A stretch of 64,000 nt of DNA from assembly GCA_963565915.1 (NCBI GenBank), contig OY751485.1, positions 1 to 64,000 of the forward strand, written 5' to 3'. The notes beneath the pieces are model-generated. The model was not told where the DNA came from, did no database searches, and saw only the letters and a list, made by a program, of their open reading frames with translations. The position numbers were made by a program, and so were the translations under genes. Numbering within the stretch: position 1 is the stretch's first letter; the number at the start of each line of letters is the position of its first letter. The DNA comes from Entoloma clypeatum. Its lineage: Eukaryota; Basidiomycota; Agaricomycetes; Agaricales; Entolomataceae. Shown here piece after piece: positions 31,242 through 44,024 of the stretch.

Positions 31242-33563
31242 CTAACCCTTCAAGGGACTACTGAACGCGAACAGGTTGCCGCGTTGCTGGTCAAGAAGTG
31301 AGAGGTCTGCGAATTTGTCCTCTGAGCAAGGATCCTGATTTTCGACACCGCAAGCCTCCAGGATCTCCGTCCAATGACCATCACCTAGTTTTGAACAGCT
31401 GCTCATGTAACCAGCAACTCTCTCTGCAGAGTACTTATCGGAAAACTCAGGCGCATCTTTTCGTACGCCATTGACGTAGGCAGAGACTGCCCGCTCGTAC
31501 TGTATAATGACGTTGTGACTCAGTCCACTGAGATTCAGAGAGGATGACAAATGATGTACCGCTGCCAAGATAAGGGCGAAGAGACCGACTGGACGACCAC
31601 CGCCACCAAGAGCGCCCTTTGTGAATCGAAGGTAATTCTGCGCCAACTCAATGATGAAGATTGAGCGCAGCCGTCCTTCCGGTCTCTAAAGGGGACGCTA
31701 ATCAAACGAAAGACTGATGATGGGCACGGTTACACTCACAACGTAGTCTTTGTGTTTCATGTCAGTTGGGCATGTTTGTGGCGTTGGCTTCTTGTAAAAA
31801 ATTGGCCCATCGACTCGTTTCGCCCATCGACACCAAAGCTTGACCTCTTCTACATTGTAATCAAGAATCTTGAGGTATTTTTCGATTACGGCAACTGCCT
31901 CTCCACCAATACTTGACCGTTTTTCGTTGATACGGTTGTAGGCCTTCGAAACGACACATAAGCTGAGTGCAACACGAGGGGGATGAAATTCGGATCTCAC
32001 GAGTAAATGAATAGGCTCATCCCTCTTGACCGTATAATCAACCTCAGGATAAACGCGATCAACAACCTTTTGAACGATGCTGATGAACTTTGCTGTCCCC
32101 AAAACAAAGTCTTTGAATGGCGCTTCCGACCGAAAAAACGCATTGTAGAGAGAAGGGATAAAAACCTTTCTCCACTTCGATTCGACTTGGGTAAATTCTG
32201 GGAGATCTGTGACCCGGACGGTGTTTGCGGTAAGCGCTCGAGGTTGTCGTTCACGCTGTGGAAGTTCAAGTTCGCGGACACCAGGGGCCTTTGCTTTTTG
32301 TTGCTTTGGCTCGGGTTTGGCGCGTTTGGGCTGCCGATGAGACCGGTTTGGCAGAGACTCCGCGGAGTCGTCATCACCGTCACTTTCGGCCTCGGGAATC
32401 ATAGCAATATTCTGTGAAGAGTCTGATCAACGAGCACTGGTAGGTCAAGTATCTCGCTCACCTCATTTTTACGTGAAAAATCTCGCTTACCATCAAACTG
32501 GATCGCTTGCGACGGCTTTGAGGCCTGGAATTTTGGCCGCTTCGCAGACGCATCCGAGTCTTTGAGCCCACCAAGGGCTGGTTTAACTTGAAGTCCCTCA
32601 GCACCCTGTTTCGTAGATTTCAAGTGTCGCTTCCAATTTGGGAGAAGACCGGATGCAGTTGTTACAGCATCCGCCTTGGACCTTGTGATTATGCATCAGA
32701 ACCGGGTAATCCATAATCACACGGTGTGACACGCTTACCTCTTGCCAACATCCTTCCCGCGAGCTTTCGTCGTCTTCGCAGCAGCAAGAGTTGCTGGTGA
32801 ATCCTTGGTTTTTCCCTGAAACAAGGTGTTTACTTAGCTTGAGTGTGTCCATCAGAATATAACTCACCCGCTTTGTTTTTGCAACAGCTTTTGGATCAAT
32901 GTTGACATCGTCGCTATCACTCACTTCAACATCCATGTCGAAGTGTTCACCTTCACTCTCAGTACCATCCCTATCTTTCATGACAACATCAGACAGCCGA
33001 CGGATGGCTTTTACCTGGCGTTCCAACTCCCGTTCATCCTCATCGATCTCCATCTGTGTGTAGAGCTTCCTTTTTTCTTCTTCTAACTCTTCCAATCGCC
33101 TCTTCGCTTCCGCCTTTGCTTCCTTGTCAGCTTGCACTTGGGCACTTGTACGTTTAGCCCTTTTCTGATCAATCACCCCGGGATGGTTGTTACGCCCTTT
33201 CCGTCCCTGAAGAGTTTCGGAAGGCTCAGGAATTGGATTCACCTTTATCTCAGGACCTGCCATGTCATGTGGAAGGGGAGTGGTTTTGGTGTTGCGAGGT
33301 TTGGGAGCTGGGTTCACCTTTACCTCGGGAGCTGTGTCGTGCTGAGTGGGAGCGGCCTTGGCTCTCTTCTTTGCGGGGATAGCTTCTGTGTCAGTGCCAG
33401 TGGTGTCGTTAGCACGGGTGCGTTTAGTGGTAGGTTTGTTGGTTCCTATCATTACTTGCGGTTCTGATGCATCCGCAGTAATAGCCACCAACTGTGTGGA
33501 AGGTGCAGGCGGGTGCTCGGCCTGGGCTTTGCTTCTCTGGGAAGCACGAGTCTTTGGTGGCAT
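31242..33563 (-). CDS. Plavaka-associated accessory protein
   Basis: Minus-strand gene starting MPPKTRASQRSKAQAEHPPA at 33,563, 170 bases from the divergent transposase start. Exons join at VAKTKR|GKTKDSPATLAAAK and GKDVGKR|SKADAVTTASGLLPNW with clean GTGAGT/GTAAGC donors. The N-terminal half is basic and disordered, with a charged coiled coil (KRRLEELEEEKRKLYTQMEI) and an acidic patch. The C-terminal half is globular (WRKVFIPSLYNAFFRSEAPF, VVDRVYPEVDYTVKRDEPIH, KPTPQTCPTDMKHKDYV, then YLRFTKGALGGGGRPVGLFA). Proteins of this shape commonly accompany Plavaka transposases in mushrooms. The role is unknown; DNA binding is my guess from the basic region. Confidence 0.7.
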
Positions 33564-33733
33564 GGACTGCAGAGGGAAGGCGGATAATTGTGCAAGGAAA
33601 GTGTTGGATGTTGTGACGTGGTTGTTCAACTTTTGGGGGTGGTAGCATGTGATGTGGCGTCGTTCGGTTCGTGTGGTTGATTTGTCATTTCTCCCCATTT
33701 TTTTCCCTTCATTCATCACGATTCCTGTACGTG

Positions 33734-36700
33734 ATGGAACAAGACTCAAGGCAATACAAATCCTTCCCTTGTCCTCATCCAAATTGCCACCGAACCTTTC
33801 TATCTGCATCGGGACGCACTCAGCATTGGAACGCAATCCATCGCGAAATCACTCCAGCCTCAGAACCAAATCCCGAGCTGCAATTCACAAGACATCTTCA
33901 CCCCAAGCTTAGTGGTACGTGTTTTTAATGCTCACATAACTCACGGAACTCATTCTTGATGACATTCAGCTCTTCCATGTGATGAGAGTGGCAATTACCT
34001 CCCTTTGCACACGAAACCACCGCCATTGCTGCCAGTCGATGCTACCGATGAAAATGCTTGGCATCCGTTTGATGACCGCTTGGCATTTGACTTCGCAAAT
34101 TTCCAGTTTGCCGGACTCCAGGCATCAGAATCAAAGATTAATCGTGCTCTTGATCTCTGGATAGCTGCCAATATTAAGGCTGGTGGAGATGAGAGTGTCC
34201 CATGGTCTTCTGCAGAGGAAATGTATGCTACGATTGATGCTATCCAAGCTGGTAATGCACCCTGGAAAATGATCACATTTAGATACAACGGACCTCGTCC
34301 AGCAAACCCGCCGAAATGGATGCTTGAGACATATGAACTCTGTACGCGCAACTCTCGTCTTGTTCTACACCAGCAACTTGCAACCACAGATTTCGTGGAC
34401 AAGATTGATTATGTTCCATATCGTCAATTTAAAAGTGACGGGGACCGTATATGGTCAAACTTGATGTCTGCAGATTGGGCTTGGGCACAGGCGGTACGTT
34501 CTCGTGCACTCCATCGTGAACATGACTGATTTCAAGTTGTTCTAGGATGAAATAGCCATTGACCAGACAACTGAGGGTGCCATGTTCGTTCCAGTGTGCA
34601 GCGGTAGTGACAAAACAACCACGACTGTGGGTACGGGACAACAGGAGTACCACCCAGTTTACCAGTCACCAGGTAATCTCTCCAACATAGCACGCCGCTC
34701 ACGAGGGAACGCGCTGCTTCCCGTTGCATTCCTTCCCATACCAAAAAGTACGTTCACTGTTAAAGTGATTTTTTATGGTATCTAAGTAATTTATTGTGGC
34801 AGCAAGCAAGCGACACCGAAATAAACCGGCATTTCAGACATTCTGCCGACAACTATATCATGCATGTTTGGCTCGCATCTTCGAGCCATTAAAACATGGA
34901 ATGACAACACCAGAAGTTGTCCGTTGTCCTGACGGTCACTTCCGCCGCGCTATTTACGGATTGGGTCCGTACATTGCTGATTATCCCGAGCAAGTGTGGC
35001 TTTCTGGGATTGTCCAGAATTGGTGCCCGAAGTAAGCCATATTCTCCTCATCATAAAAATTATTAAAATTTGCTGGATGTAGATGTACCGCAAGACCGGA
35101 AAACCTTGATGATCCTAGCGCTCACCGCCGATCTCATGAGAAAACCGACTTTCTTATCAAGTGTTTCCATCCCGACGTCATCTGGAATGAGTTCGGCATC
35201 CGAAGTGACGTTGTGGTAGGCAAATGTTTGACTTTTGGTGTTCTGAATTCTGATTCAGTGTTGGTACAGCCTTTCACGCATGACTTTCCTCATGCAGACA
35301 TTCATGAACTCCTGTCGCCCGATCTCCTCCACCAGTTGATCAAGGGCATGTTCAAAGACCACTATGTCACATGGGTCAATGAATACCTCTTCATAACGTA
35401 TGGCGAGACTCGGGCCCTTGAAATCATTCAAGACATTGATCGGCGGTAAGGGGTGTGGACGAAATCTACTACTATTCTCACAGTCTTTGATCAGGATTTC
35501 TGCTGTTCCAGCATATCCCGGACTGCGTCGCTTCCCAGATGGCCGAAACTTTTCCCAGTGGACCGGCGACGACTCGAAGGCACTTATGAAGGTATTTGAT
35601 TCAGCATTCAATGGAACCTTCACATCTCCGTTGAACCAGAAGTTACAGGTGTATCTTGCAGCGATTAGCGGGCACTTACCACCAAAAATGGTTCAATGCC
35701 TTGCTTCGTTTATGGAGCTCTGCTTCCTTTTTCGCCGAAATGCGATAACAACGGCAGACATCAAACGAATTCAGTACGAACTTGATCGTCTCCACCAACT
35801 TCGCGAGGTCTTCATCGAAGCGGGTGTTCGGGCTGACATCTCTCTACCTCGACAACATGCCTTACTGCACTACGTGACTGGTATCATGAATTTTGGCTCT
35901 CCGAATGGCCTTTGCTCCTCGATCACCGAATCAAAACATATTGTTGCTGTCAAGAATCCGTGGCGACGTTCCAGTCGTTATAGGGCACTTGCGCAGATGG
36001 TGCGCACCATCAATCGGCTTGACAAGCTGGCCGCTTTACACCGAGTTTATGTCAAACGGGGCATGATGGTTGGTACCACTTCAGCCTACATGGCACACAT
36101 TCAACGCAGACATTTGTCTGGCCCCATTGGCAGCGACTCGGACTCGGAGATTGACGTCATGAACGAGGACAATGAAGACAGCAATAATGATGAACGCGAT
36201 GACGAGGAAAACAAGGAAGATGACGAGGATGTGGGGCCTGTCTCTGGTCCAAGAGCATTGTCATCAGTAACACTCTCCTCCAGACATGGTATGTCGACAC
36301 ACCTCGTTTCACTGGAGCCACGCTAACGATATCCATCCAATAGAACCGAAATATCCCAAAACCCTTGAAGCGTTGGCAAGGAACATTAATCAACCCCGCT
36401 TCCCACATGCGCTTCGAAAATTCCTTTACTCCCAACGTCACCCCAACGCAGAAAGCCACCCCGTCAACTTGGAAGAACATGTGCATTTCGATGGGAAGAT
36501 CCACGTTTACCATTCGGCTGTTGCACAATTCTATGCACCAAGTGATTTGTGTGGCGCTGGCGGAATGTATCGCGAACGTATTCGTTCAAACCCATCGTGG
36601 TATAATGAAGGACCCCGCCATGACACCGTCTTCGTCGTGCTCGATGAATCACAAGCAGGGATGCATGGGATGCTGGTTGCCCGTGTTTTACTCTTCTTCT

Positions 36701-37005
36701 CATACTATGATGCCTACCTCGACGAAACCGTGCCCTGTGCGCTTGTGAATTGGTTCGTTCCTGACAGAGATGAACCAGATGAGGCTACAGGAATGTGGGT
36801 TGTACGTCCAGAGCACGAAGGAAGGTCACGGACTCTTGAAATTATACATCTCGAGAGTGTTGCACGCGGCGCCCACCTTCTGCCTGTATATGGATCGGGT
36901 TTCCTTCCTGAAGACTTTCAGTATGAGGTCTCACTCGATGCCTTCAACTCCTACTACGTAAACCACTATGTTGACCACCATGCCCATGAATTTTTGACAG
37001 GATAG
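33734..37005 (+). CDS. Plavaka transposase
   Basis: Multi-exon gene from ATG 33,734. The N-terminus has one C2H2 finger (FPCPHPNCHRTFLSASGRTQ HWNAIH). Exon 1 joins after HPKLS to ALPCDESGNYLPLHTKPPP via intron GTACGTG..TTCAG. Family hallmarks follow in order: PWKMITFRYNGP, ARIFEPLKHGMTTPEVVRCP, GHFRRAIYGLGPYIADYPEQ, WCPKCTARPE, DIHELLSPDLLHQLIKGMFK, QWTGDDSKALMKV, ITESKHIVAVKNPWRRSSRY and a strongly acidic stretch (EDNEDSNNDERDDEENKEDD) before the C-terminal region ending at 37,005. Roughly 960 residues. It would catalyse excision and insertion of the element. No stops break the frames between plausible introns. Confidence 0.85.
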
Positions 37006-37118
37006 ATTTCTACACTTTATTATTACACAGAACTGTCATGTAGTACTGGATCTTGTCAGCTTGTAGCTTTTCAGCTGGCCACAAGCTAAAAAGCGCGAAA
37101 AGCTCGCCAGTAAAATAG

Positions 37119-38224
37119 CAACTTGCTGATGTACCGTCCGGCAAGATGGACAGACGGGGGACGTCGCGAGAGTCGAAATCGTTGTACAATACAGACGATT
37201 TGAGGACCTTCAGCAAGTGAAGGTGTGTGCTTGCAATCAGGGTAGAGGAGAGAATGGCGTTGGGATCTTTGTGAGCCTATATTCATATTCGCGATGGCTG
37301 GAGACGTCCTGATGTCCGTCTTTCCCAGGGTCCGAAGTGGTCAGACCCCCGCAGCCGTGGTGTCAGTGTAGCAGTGTATCTGCATCTCCCCGTGTCCAGC
37401 GAAGGATCTGTATTGAATGTGAAGAACCTCGAGACGGACATGCCAATGTTTACTCACAACGTCGACGATCTGGAACGTGGGGTTTATTTCTCTTCCATCT
37501 CCCTCAAGACAACCAATATGCCCATCAATGTCGGGGTCAGTACCGAATGCCTTCACCTAAGTCAATCCTCATCACAGTTGACTCATCCTATCCACTTCAG
37601 TCCGTGCAAGCGGAAACGGCTTATATGGAGACCGTAAACGCCGTCATCACCGGCAGCTACAAAGTAACTTCTCTCACTTTGATTACACTCAACCGCAAGA
37701 TCGACGTCACCGCCAACCTCTACAACAACAAAGACGCCAAAAACGCCACCGTTCTCAAAATGCACAATGCAAACGGGTAAGGCACAGCCTCTTTGGTTGG
37801 GATCAGAACTAACAATCCCACCAGATCCATCCGAGCACAACTCAACCTCGTTTCTAACGAACAAACCAGCAGCGCCTTCGCGGTCGCGGCGGCCACGGTC
37901 AACGCCGGTCTCGACCTCACGTTCCTTTCCGCTCCCGTCGGTTCTGCCCTTGCACTCAACGCCTCGACGGTTGGCTCGTCTGCGAAGGTGAAGCTGCATA
38001 AAACCTACCAAGGCACCTTCAACCTCAAGACATCTTTGGGTCGGGTCAGTGTCGATTATGACAAGCGGGCGACTGACCCGACGGGTAAGGGCCGGAGGAG
38101 GGCGGTTGATGTCAGGCAGAGGGGATCCTCGATCGAGGGCAGCACGACGTGGTCCAAGGAAGATTTGGACCCGGGAAGTGTGTTTCTGCAGGGTTCGTTA
38201 GCGTCTGTGACCTTGACTCTTTGA
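37119..38224 (+). pseudogene. 5'-truncated inverted copy of the 38,985-40,526 gene
   Basis: Begins directly at the transposon edge with TVRQDGQTGDVARVEIVVQY RRFEDLQQV and runs through YSYSRWLETS, LPVSSEGSVLNVKNLETDMP, KVTSLTLITLNRKIDVTANL, LNLVSNEQTSSAFAVAAATV and VDVRQRGSSIEGSTTWSKED to a stop at 38,222-38,224. It matches the minus-strand gene at 38,985-40,526 piece by piece, at perhaps 80% identity. The N-terminal membrane segment is missing. The sequence left of the transposon does not supply it, so the loss is not simply interruption by the insertion. Confidence 0.7.
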
Positions 38225-38533
38225 TTACAAGTTCAAATGATGGGATATGCATATGCGATGAAGTTTGAGGTCGACGATGCTAATTATGACGATACAGAAG
38301 GCGTTCAATTGCTGCGATGTCTTTTTCTTTATCAATTACGTTTGGTTGTGTACTTCTGATACTACAATTTATTATTCCTTCTGAAGGGACATAGACTGGG
38401 ATTCTGTGAGCCTACATACCGTAGATGGCACAAGATTACTTAGGCAGATTCAGAGTAAGAAGTTGCCACAATATCAATATCGACGATCACTTCCCTTCCA
38501 CTGAGCTTCTCGACGAGACATTAATCCCATGGC

Positions 38534-38672
38534 TTGGATGGAAAAATGGACACATTGCGCGCTGGGGAACTCGCGATCGATGCTGGGATTCGACACACTG
38601 ATACTGCCCAGATCTACGAAAAGGACGAAACAACGAGCCAAGTCGTCTCTGCTGCGTTTCACAAACAAACGT
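38534..38672 (+). pseudogene. Aldo/keto reductase N-terminal fragment
   Basis: About 46 residues match the start of an aldo/keto reductase: RAGELAIDAGIRHTDTAQIY then EKDETTSQVVSAA. The DTAQIY motif carries the family's Asp and Tyr. The rest of the enzyme is absent; the sequence right of it is unrelated. Confidence 0.6.
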
Positions 38673-38984
38673 ACGTGAGTGGTCATTCGTCTTTGCATGA
38701 GTGGCACCCGATAACTGATCGCTATTCTACTTTTCAATTTCATGTTATCCGGATTAAATGCTCCTGAATGCTTCGAGTCGTGCTAACTGACGAAACACAG
38801 TCTCCTTGCCGTTCCGGGATCAGGTCTGTAGTATCTATCGGAAGTACACACTCGAACGAAAAATCATACGAAAACCAGACAGATGGGGAAGAGTAACAAA
38901 GCATCGCATCAACACCTTTCTGTACTTATCGTCATCATCATCTGCATCAAAACCACCTCATCGCATATCCCATCATCCAAACTA

Positions 38985-40526
38985 TCAAAGCGTCAAAGTC
39001 ACAGACGCCAAAGAACTCTCCACATCCACACTCCCCAGCTCCAAGCCTTCCTCGGACCACGTTGCGCTGCCCTCAATCGATGATCCCCTCTGCCTGACAT
39101 CAACCTTCCTCCTCCGGCCCCCGCCCGCTGGGTCGGTCACCCGCGGGTCATACACGACCTTGGGCCGACTCAAGGATGTTTTGAGGTTGAATGAGCCTTG
39201 GTAGGTCTCATGCAGCTTCACCTTCGCCGACCCGAGAGACGTCGACGCAGTGAGTGAAAGAGCAGAGTCGACGGGGGCGGAGAGGAACGTCATGTCGATT
39301 CCGGCGTTGTGCGTGGACGCCGCGACGGCGAAGGCACTGCCGGTTTCTCTGTCAGAGACGAGGTTGAGTTGTCCCCGGATGGATCTGGTGGGATCGTAAG
39401 TTTTGATGTTTATCGAAGAGGGCGTGCCTTACGCGTTTTCGGTGTGCAGTGTGAGAACGGTGGCGCCTTCTGCGTCTTTATCGTTGTAGAGGTTGGCGGT
39501 GACGTCGATCTTGGCGTTAGATGTGCTCAAAGCAAGAGAGGAGGTTACGTTGTAGCTGCCGGTGATGGCGGCGTTTGTGGTTTCTGTGTGAGCCGTCGTC
39601 GCGTGTACGGACTGAATTGGATAGAACGAGTCAGATGCGACAAGAATAGACTTGGGTAAAGAGAAGGAGTACTGACCTTGACGTCGATGGGCATATTGGC
39701 TGTCTTGAAGGAGATGGAATCGAAATAAACCCCATCTTTCAGATCATCGACGTGGTGGCCAAAGAGTGGCATGTCCGTTTCGAGGTTCTTCACGTTCAAT
39801 ACAGATCCTTTGCTGGACACTGGGAGATGCAAATATACTGCGAATCTGAGCTCACGGCCGCAGGGGTCCCACTTCTGCGGACCCTGTGCAAGTCGGACAT
39901 CAGGACCTCTCCAGCCATCGCGAATATGAATATAGGCTCACAAAGATCCCAACGCCACTCTTCCCTTCACCCTGATTTATCGCACACGCTTGCACTCGCT
40001 GAAGGTCCTCAAATCGCCTGTATTGTGCCACGATTTCGACTCTCGCTACGTCCCCCTCTCCATCCTGCCTGATTGTAACGCCACCAGATGCCATGCCTCG
40101 CGCCATCAAGAACAGTTTGTCAGAGGAAATGGGGAGCTCGAACTCCGTCGAAGTTTCATAACGTGGGCCGGACACGACACCAGAAACCATGCGAGCGCTG
40201 GGCTCCTGCCACTCGGCGCAATGCTCCACAGTGACGTCGGACGGGATGGACATTCCAGGGTCAGAAATCTGTTTAAAGGAAGTGGAAATGAGTGTCTGAA
40301 ACGGGAGGGGGTAAAGGGAACGACACACCTCTGTTGATCGATAGTGCGCGGCCCATCGGAACATTGTCAGGCCGCTAAATGTCTTCCATCCGAGCCAGAG
40401 GGAGAGGAACGCAGCGACAAATATAAACTTACGGCGCCAAACATTGGAGCGCCTACGATTCGCGCGATGAGTGCACTCGGAGAGCAAAAGCGCCTCATTG
40501 TCGCCGGTTGGAGCTTTCGAATCCAT
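38985..40526 (-). CDS. Membrane-anchored protein (DUF7330-like), unknown function
   Basis: Starts MDSKAPTGDNEALLLSECTH at 40,526. A transmembrane helix FIFVAAFLSLWLGWKTFSG follows a basic stretch RRSNVWRRK, at about residues 33-52 (type II orientation by charge). After two or three introns the extracellular part reads ELPISSDKLFLMARGMASGG, VRVEIV-like VARVEIVAQYRRFEDLQRV, GEGKSGVGIFVSLYSYSRWL, LPVSSKGSVLNVKNLETDMP and VDVRQRGSSIEGSATWSEEG, ending VTLTL and a stop at 38,985-38,987. Repeated beta-rich stretches suggest an adhesin-like or LEA-like fold. Family assignment is tentative. The truncated inverted relative at 37,119-38,224 indicates a local duplication. Confidence 0.65.
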
Positions 40527-41094
40527 GGTGAACAGATCTAGCGTCCTGAACGGTCGCTTTCTTAAGTAAATCAACCACACGTCACAATCTGACTAGATTG
40601 CTTTGTGACATCCGCAGCATGGAAGTACGAGTTGGAGAATGATATCTTAGTTGGAAACCTAGATCGTTGTCAGACTGCTGCGCCGCAGGTGTGGTGTATG
40701 TGCCTAGGACGACCAGCGTTCCAGGACATGAGTCATCCAGAATTCTAGCGCGCAAGGTCTTATCAGTGAGTCCTGGAGGCACGGACATTGCTTTTGGAAG
40801 AAGGTTCACAGTGGTCGAGATCGGGTCAAAACTAGACCATTGAATATATCAGATTCGAGGATGAGAAGTGCCACGTGTGCCTCCGAATATCATAGTTGGC
40901 ATCCTGGCGTGCGTGGCGATGTGATCTATGCCTTCGAGACCGCAGTAATTATACCCTGGCTGCGGAATCCACTTCGCTACTGGACCACCTGAAGTCATGT
41001 GCCGAACGATTGTCAACAAGCAACTCTTCCACCGGAAAACGAGATCTCCAAACGACCTTTCTGACGGAAGCGCCAAAGGGGAAAAATAGATGTT
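40527..41094. other. No gene seen
   Basis: Two short minus-strand frames (75 residues each; one with DDSCPGTLVVLGTYTTPAAQ) look protein-like, but I could not join them into a model. Otherwise intergenic. Confidence 0.35.
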
Positions 41095-42252
41095 TCATTT
41101 GATGATGACTCCAGTGATGTCAGCGAACCATGCATGCTGATCTTTCGGCGAAGCCCAATCCGGCGTATGCCCTGAGTACCGGGTAAGCTTTCAAATGTGT
41201 TGGTTTATGTGCGACAAAACCATCTCTCACCGCCAAAGAACGTCTGGAAATGCATGCCCTTGATTCTCGCCTCCTCGGACGCACGAAGAACAAGACCGTT
41301 TATAGAGATTACGCATTTTCCATACATCCATACATGAACTTCTCCTACGAAGTTGGATAGGTCGTTAGGTTTCTTCGCTCCTTCATATTATCAAGAGATG
41401 TCTTACCATTTTCATCTCCCACATCGTTCAGTTTGACTCGAAATGCCAGACTGACCCACCGCCCAACGGCGATATCAAGGTGGAATGAACCACGTCCCAC
41501 CGAAAACCCATAATCTGCATTCTCTTTCGACGTGGGGGGTACAGATAACAAGCGACAGGCGTTTCCTGGCGTCAGGGGGAGATACGTGTACAATTCTCCA
41601 GCAGACTTCGTTCTAAAAAGACGACGGTGTTCAGTTGCAGCTTCAACGTGTGTTGCAAACTGAATAAGCTGACCTCCACATCGGTCTGAGATTGAAACAC
41701 TGACAACGGTGCTCCTGCCTTCCTCCGCTGCATGAATATGCTAGGTCTCCCACTCCGCCGACTAAAAAGCAAGGGGGGAAAGCCATCAGGTCCAGGCGTC
41801 GTTCGACGTGTCAAACAAACCGTACACAGTCCTGGCAGCTTCCCGCCCTTGACCCATTCCCACCCCGGTTCCAGCATCATACGATAGCTGACAACGACAT
41901 CAGTCGCCCCACTCTGGAGACACCGTGCAAACGACTCAGGCCCGGCGAGATAAAAGCTGAAACCGCCTGGTATCTCTGCGGTCGGATTGATGCTGCCTTT
42001 TGGGTAGCAGGCTTCCCAGGCCTCTTTAGGAGCAGCGAGAGCGCATTCTTCCTCGGGAGTATGGGCCGCAGCGGGAGGTTTGACCACGCGATGGGAAGTC
42101 CGGGAGGAGATCTTGTGAACACCGAGTACGTCGTCCGCTAGCGGAAGCTGTTTGATGAGATGGTGTTTTATGGAGTAGCTCGTCGTGAAGCCGGCATAAA
42201 AATCTAGGACAGGTATCAATTCCGGTGGTGGGCAATCGCTGTCGTTTATCAT
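41095..42252 (-). CDS. Polysaccharide lyase family 14 protein
   Basis: Five exons reconstructed from splice sites. Exon 1 from ATG 42,252 ends KGGKLPGLF at a GTACGG donor. Exon 2 is GGVGDLAYSCSGGRQEHRCQ CFNLRPMWR. Exon 3 is KSAGELYTYLPLTPG..RVKLNDVGDEN. Exon 4 is GEVHVWMYGKCVISINGLVL..MHFQTFFGG. Exon 5 is HTPDWASPKDQHAWFADITG VIIK, with the stop at 41,095-41,097. GGFSFYLAGP, VVVSYRMMLEPGWEWVKGGK and the C-terminal TPDWASPKDQ are family marks. PL14 enzymes cleave uronate-containing polysaccharides (alginate or glucuronan) by beta-elimination. No signal peptide is evident from this start, so an upstream exon may be missing. Confidence 0.8.
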
Positions 42253-42631
42253 GGGAAAAAGGATGTGTGGTTACTGCATGGTTAAGTAACGCAAGCGGTT
42301 ACGTAAACAATCAAATGCTTATAAGTACTCTCCCCCGTACTCGCTCTGAGATGAGTTGATCGGTCGATTGAAGTGGAAGAGAAGCATATTTGAATTCGAG
42401 GAGAACTTCTGGAAGAGTAGTGAGCGCGCTCAAAGTCTGAAAGCCACGCGCCAAGATCATGTGACAGGGCGATGCAGCCACGTGCTTCGCAACCAATCGC
42501 GCCGAAATTGCTGGCTATACCACAGCCACTACAACTGCGCAGATATCTTGACCCCTCCGACGCAAACCCAGTCAGAGGATCCCCCGGCCAGATACCCATC
42601 CTACTACGTGGAAAAAGACAAAACTCACTAC

Positions 42632-44024
42632 ATGATCATCGATTACACCAAGCAATCACTACCAGATGATGCCATACCGGCTGAGGCTCCGCCTTCTTAC
42701 GACACCGTTGCTGAATCCAGCTTTCATGTTCAGGACGCAAAGACACCGCCGAGGCCCGTTCAGCATCCCATAAATTCACCACCTCACATCCACACACCTC
42801 TCGGCCCAAGTTCTCCCGTCCCAACTATCATAAAATCACCTTCGTCATCGAGTGCAAAGGGGAAGGGCAAGGCGAGCTCCAATTGGTTCAATTTCGGCGC
42901 GTCCAAGACGACACGTGAGGTCCATTCCACCGTCCTGGGGCTCGTTCGAGATCTGGTGCGCGAACAGCAGACAAATGCCAAAGCAGCCTCGGGCATCCTG
43001 GAAAGCTGTGCGGAAGCATGTTTCGGATACGATCTCGCTGTCTCTGATATTCTTCAAGAGAAATCGATAGAGAACCATACCCCGCTATATTGGGCGATCG
43101 TCAAGCGTCCACCAGACGGCGAAGACGGCGATGAAACCTCTGTCCCTGACCTTCTCACCGCGCTCATATCATATGCCAGTCCCCTCACCCCGCAGACGAT
43201 ATCGGACGTCCGACATGCTTGCCTCCTGACATCCGATCAGCTCCTTTTCCAACGCCTGCGAATGTCTCCCGAGTTCGCTCCACTCTCTGGGACTGATGAG
43301 ATGCTTCTCGGCGCAAGGATCCCCCCAGACGAAATCACAGTTGAAGATGTACCAGGAGAAGGAGGTGCCTTTGTTGTAAACTTCAGCATCGTCCATTTCC
43401 AGAAACGAATGCAAGTCTCTCAACGAATCGACCTTGAGTTCATCGCTCGAGGTATGCCACTTTCCAACTCATTCACTATGAGGATACTCTGCTGAGCATG
43501 TTTTCCAGCCCGCATGTGGAAACTGGGATTCTCGATCGCCCAACAGAGCAAGCCTCTCGGTCCACGTCAAGGATCCTGGTGCATCTCGCTCGCCTTACTC
43601 GAAAACAGCCCACCGACTTGGATAGATTCTCGCCTCATCATACCCGACCCTTCCCCCACTCCTACTAGCCCTTCTCCGCCTACACTACCGTCCTCACCAT
43701 CTCTCTTAGACCGCGTAAGAGCCGGGAGTAACAGCGGTAAACCCCCAATCGTCCTTCGGCTGAAATCATCCCAGCAACTCGTCGCACCCCTTGTGTCCCG
43801 ACGGGATCATAGACAGACCACTGTGATTATGGTATCGCTCGAGGATAGCGCGGCGGCTACCAGTCTTCAGTACTCGTAAGTTATACGGTCCGTTTCTTCC
43901 TTGGCTCCGTTCACCATTCTCCCCTATCAGGGGCACACCTTACATCTTACCTGACGAGACGCTCAGAGCACGTCTAGAAGCGGGGCTCGGACGATCTTCG
44001 GAAGGGGAGTGTGTGATATGCTAG
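42632..44024 (+). CDS. Hypothetical protein with PPSY-rich N-terminus
   Basis: Three exons. Exon 1 runs from ATG 42,632 (MIIDYTKQSLPDDAIPAEAP PSYDTV) to FIARG. An intron GTATGCC..TTCCAG (43,450-43,509) leads to RMWKLGFSIAQQSKPLGPRQ. A GTAAGTTATA..TATCAG intron near 43,879 leads to a last exon GTPYILPDETLRARLEAGLG and ECVIC, stop at 44,022-44,024. Ending at the in-frame TAA at 43,877 is the alternative. The frame is open upstream to 42,356 (FVEKDKTHY). The middle has NHTPLYWAIVKRPPDGEDGD, ankyrin-like. A mushroom family without known function. Its first part (to 42,939) lies outside the duplicated block. Confidence 0.65.

Larger units (their letters stand above)
30948..37115. mobile_element. 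Plavaka-type DNA transposon, about 6.17 kb
   Basis: Two divergent genes occupy 31,242-37,005. The ends I propose read TTTTACTTGTGAGAACTT at the left and, inverted, TTTTACTGGCGAGCTTTT at the right. About 13 of the first 18 bases agree. Both sides are flanked by TAG (30,945-30,947 and 37,116-37,118), a possible 3-base target duplication. Subterminal AAAAGCGC-GAAAAGCTCG motifs occur near both ends. Both open frames look intact, so the copy may be recent. Confidence 0.6.
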
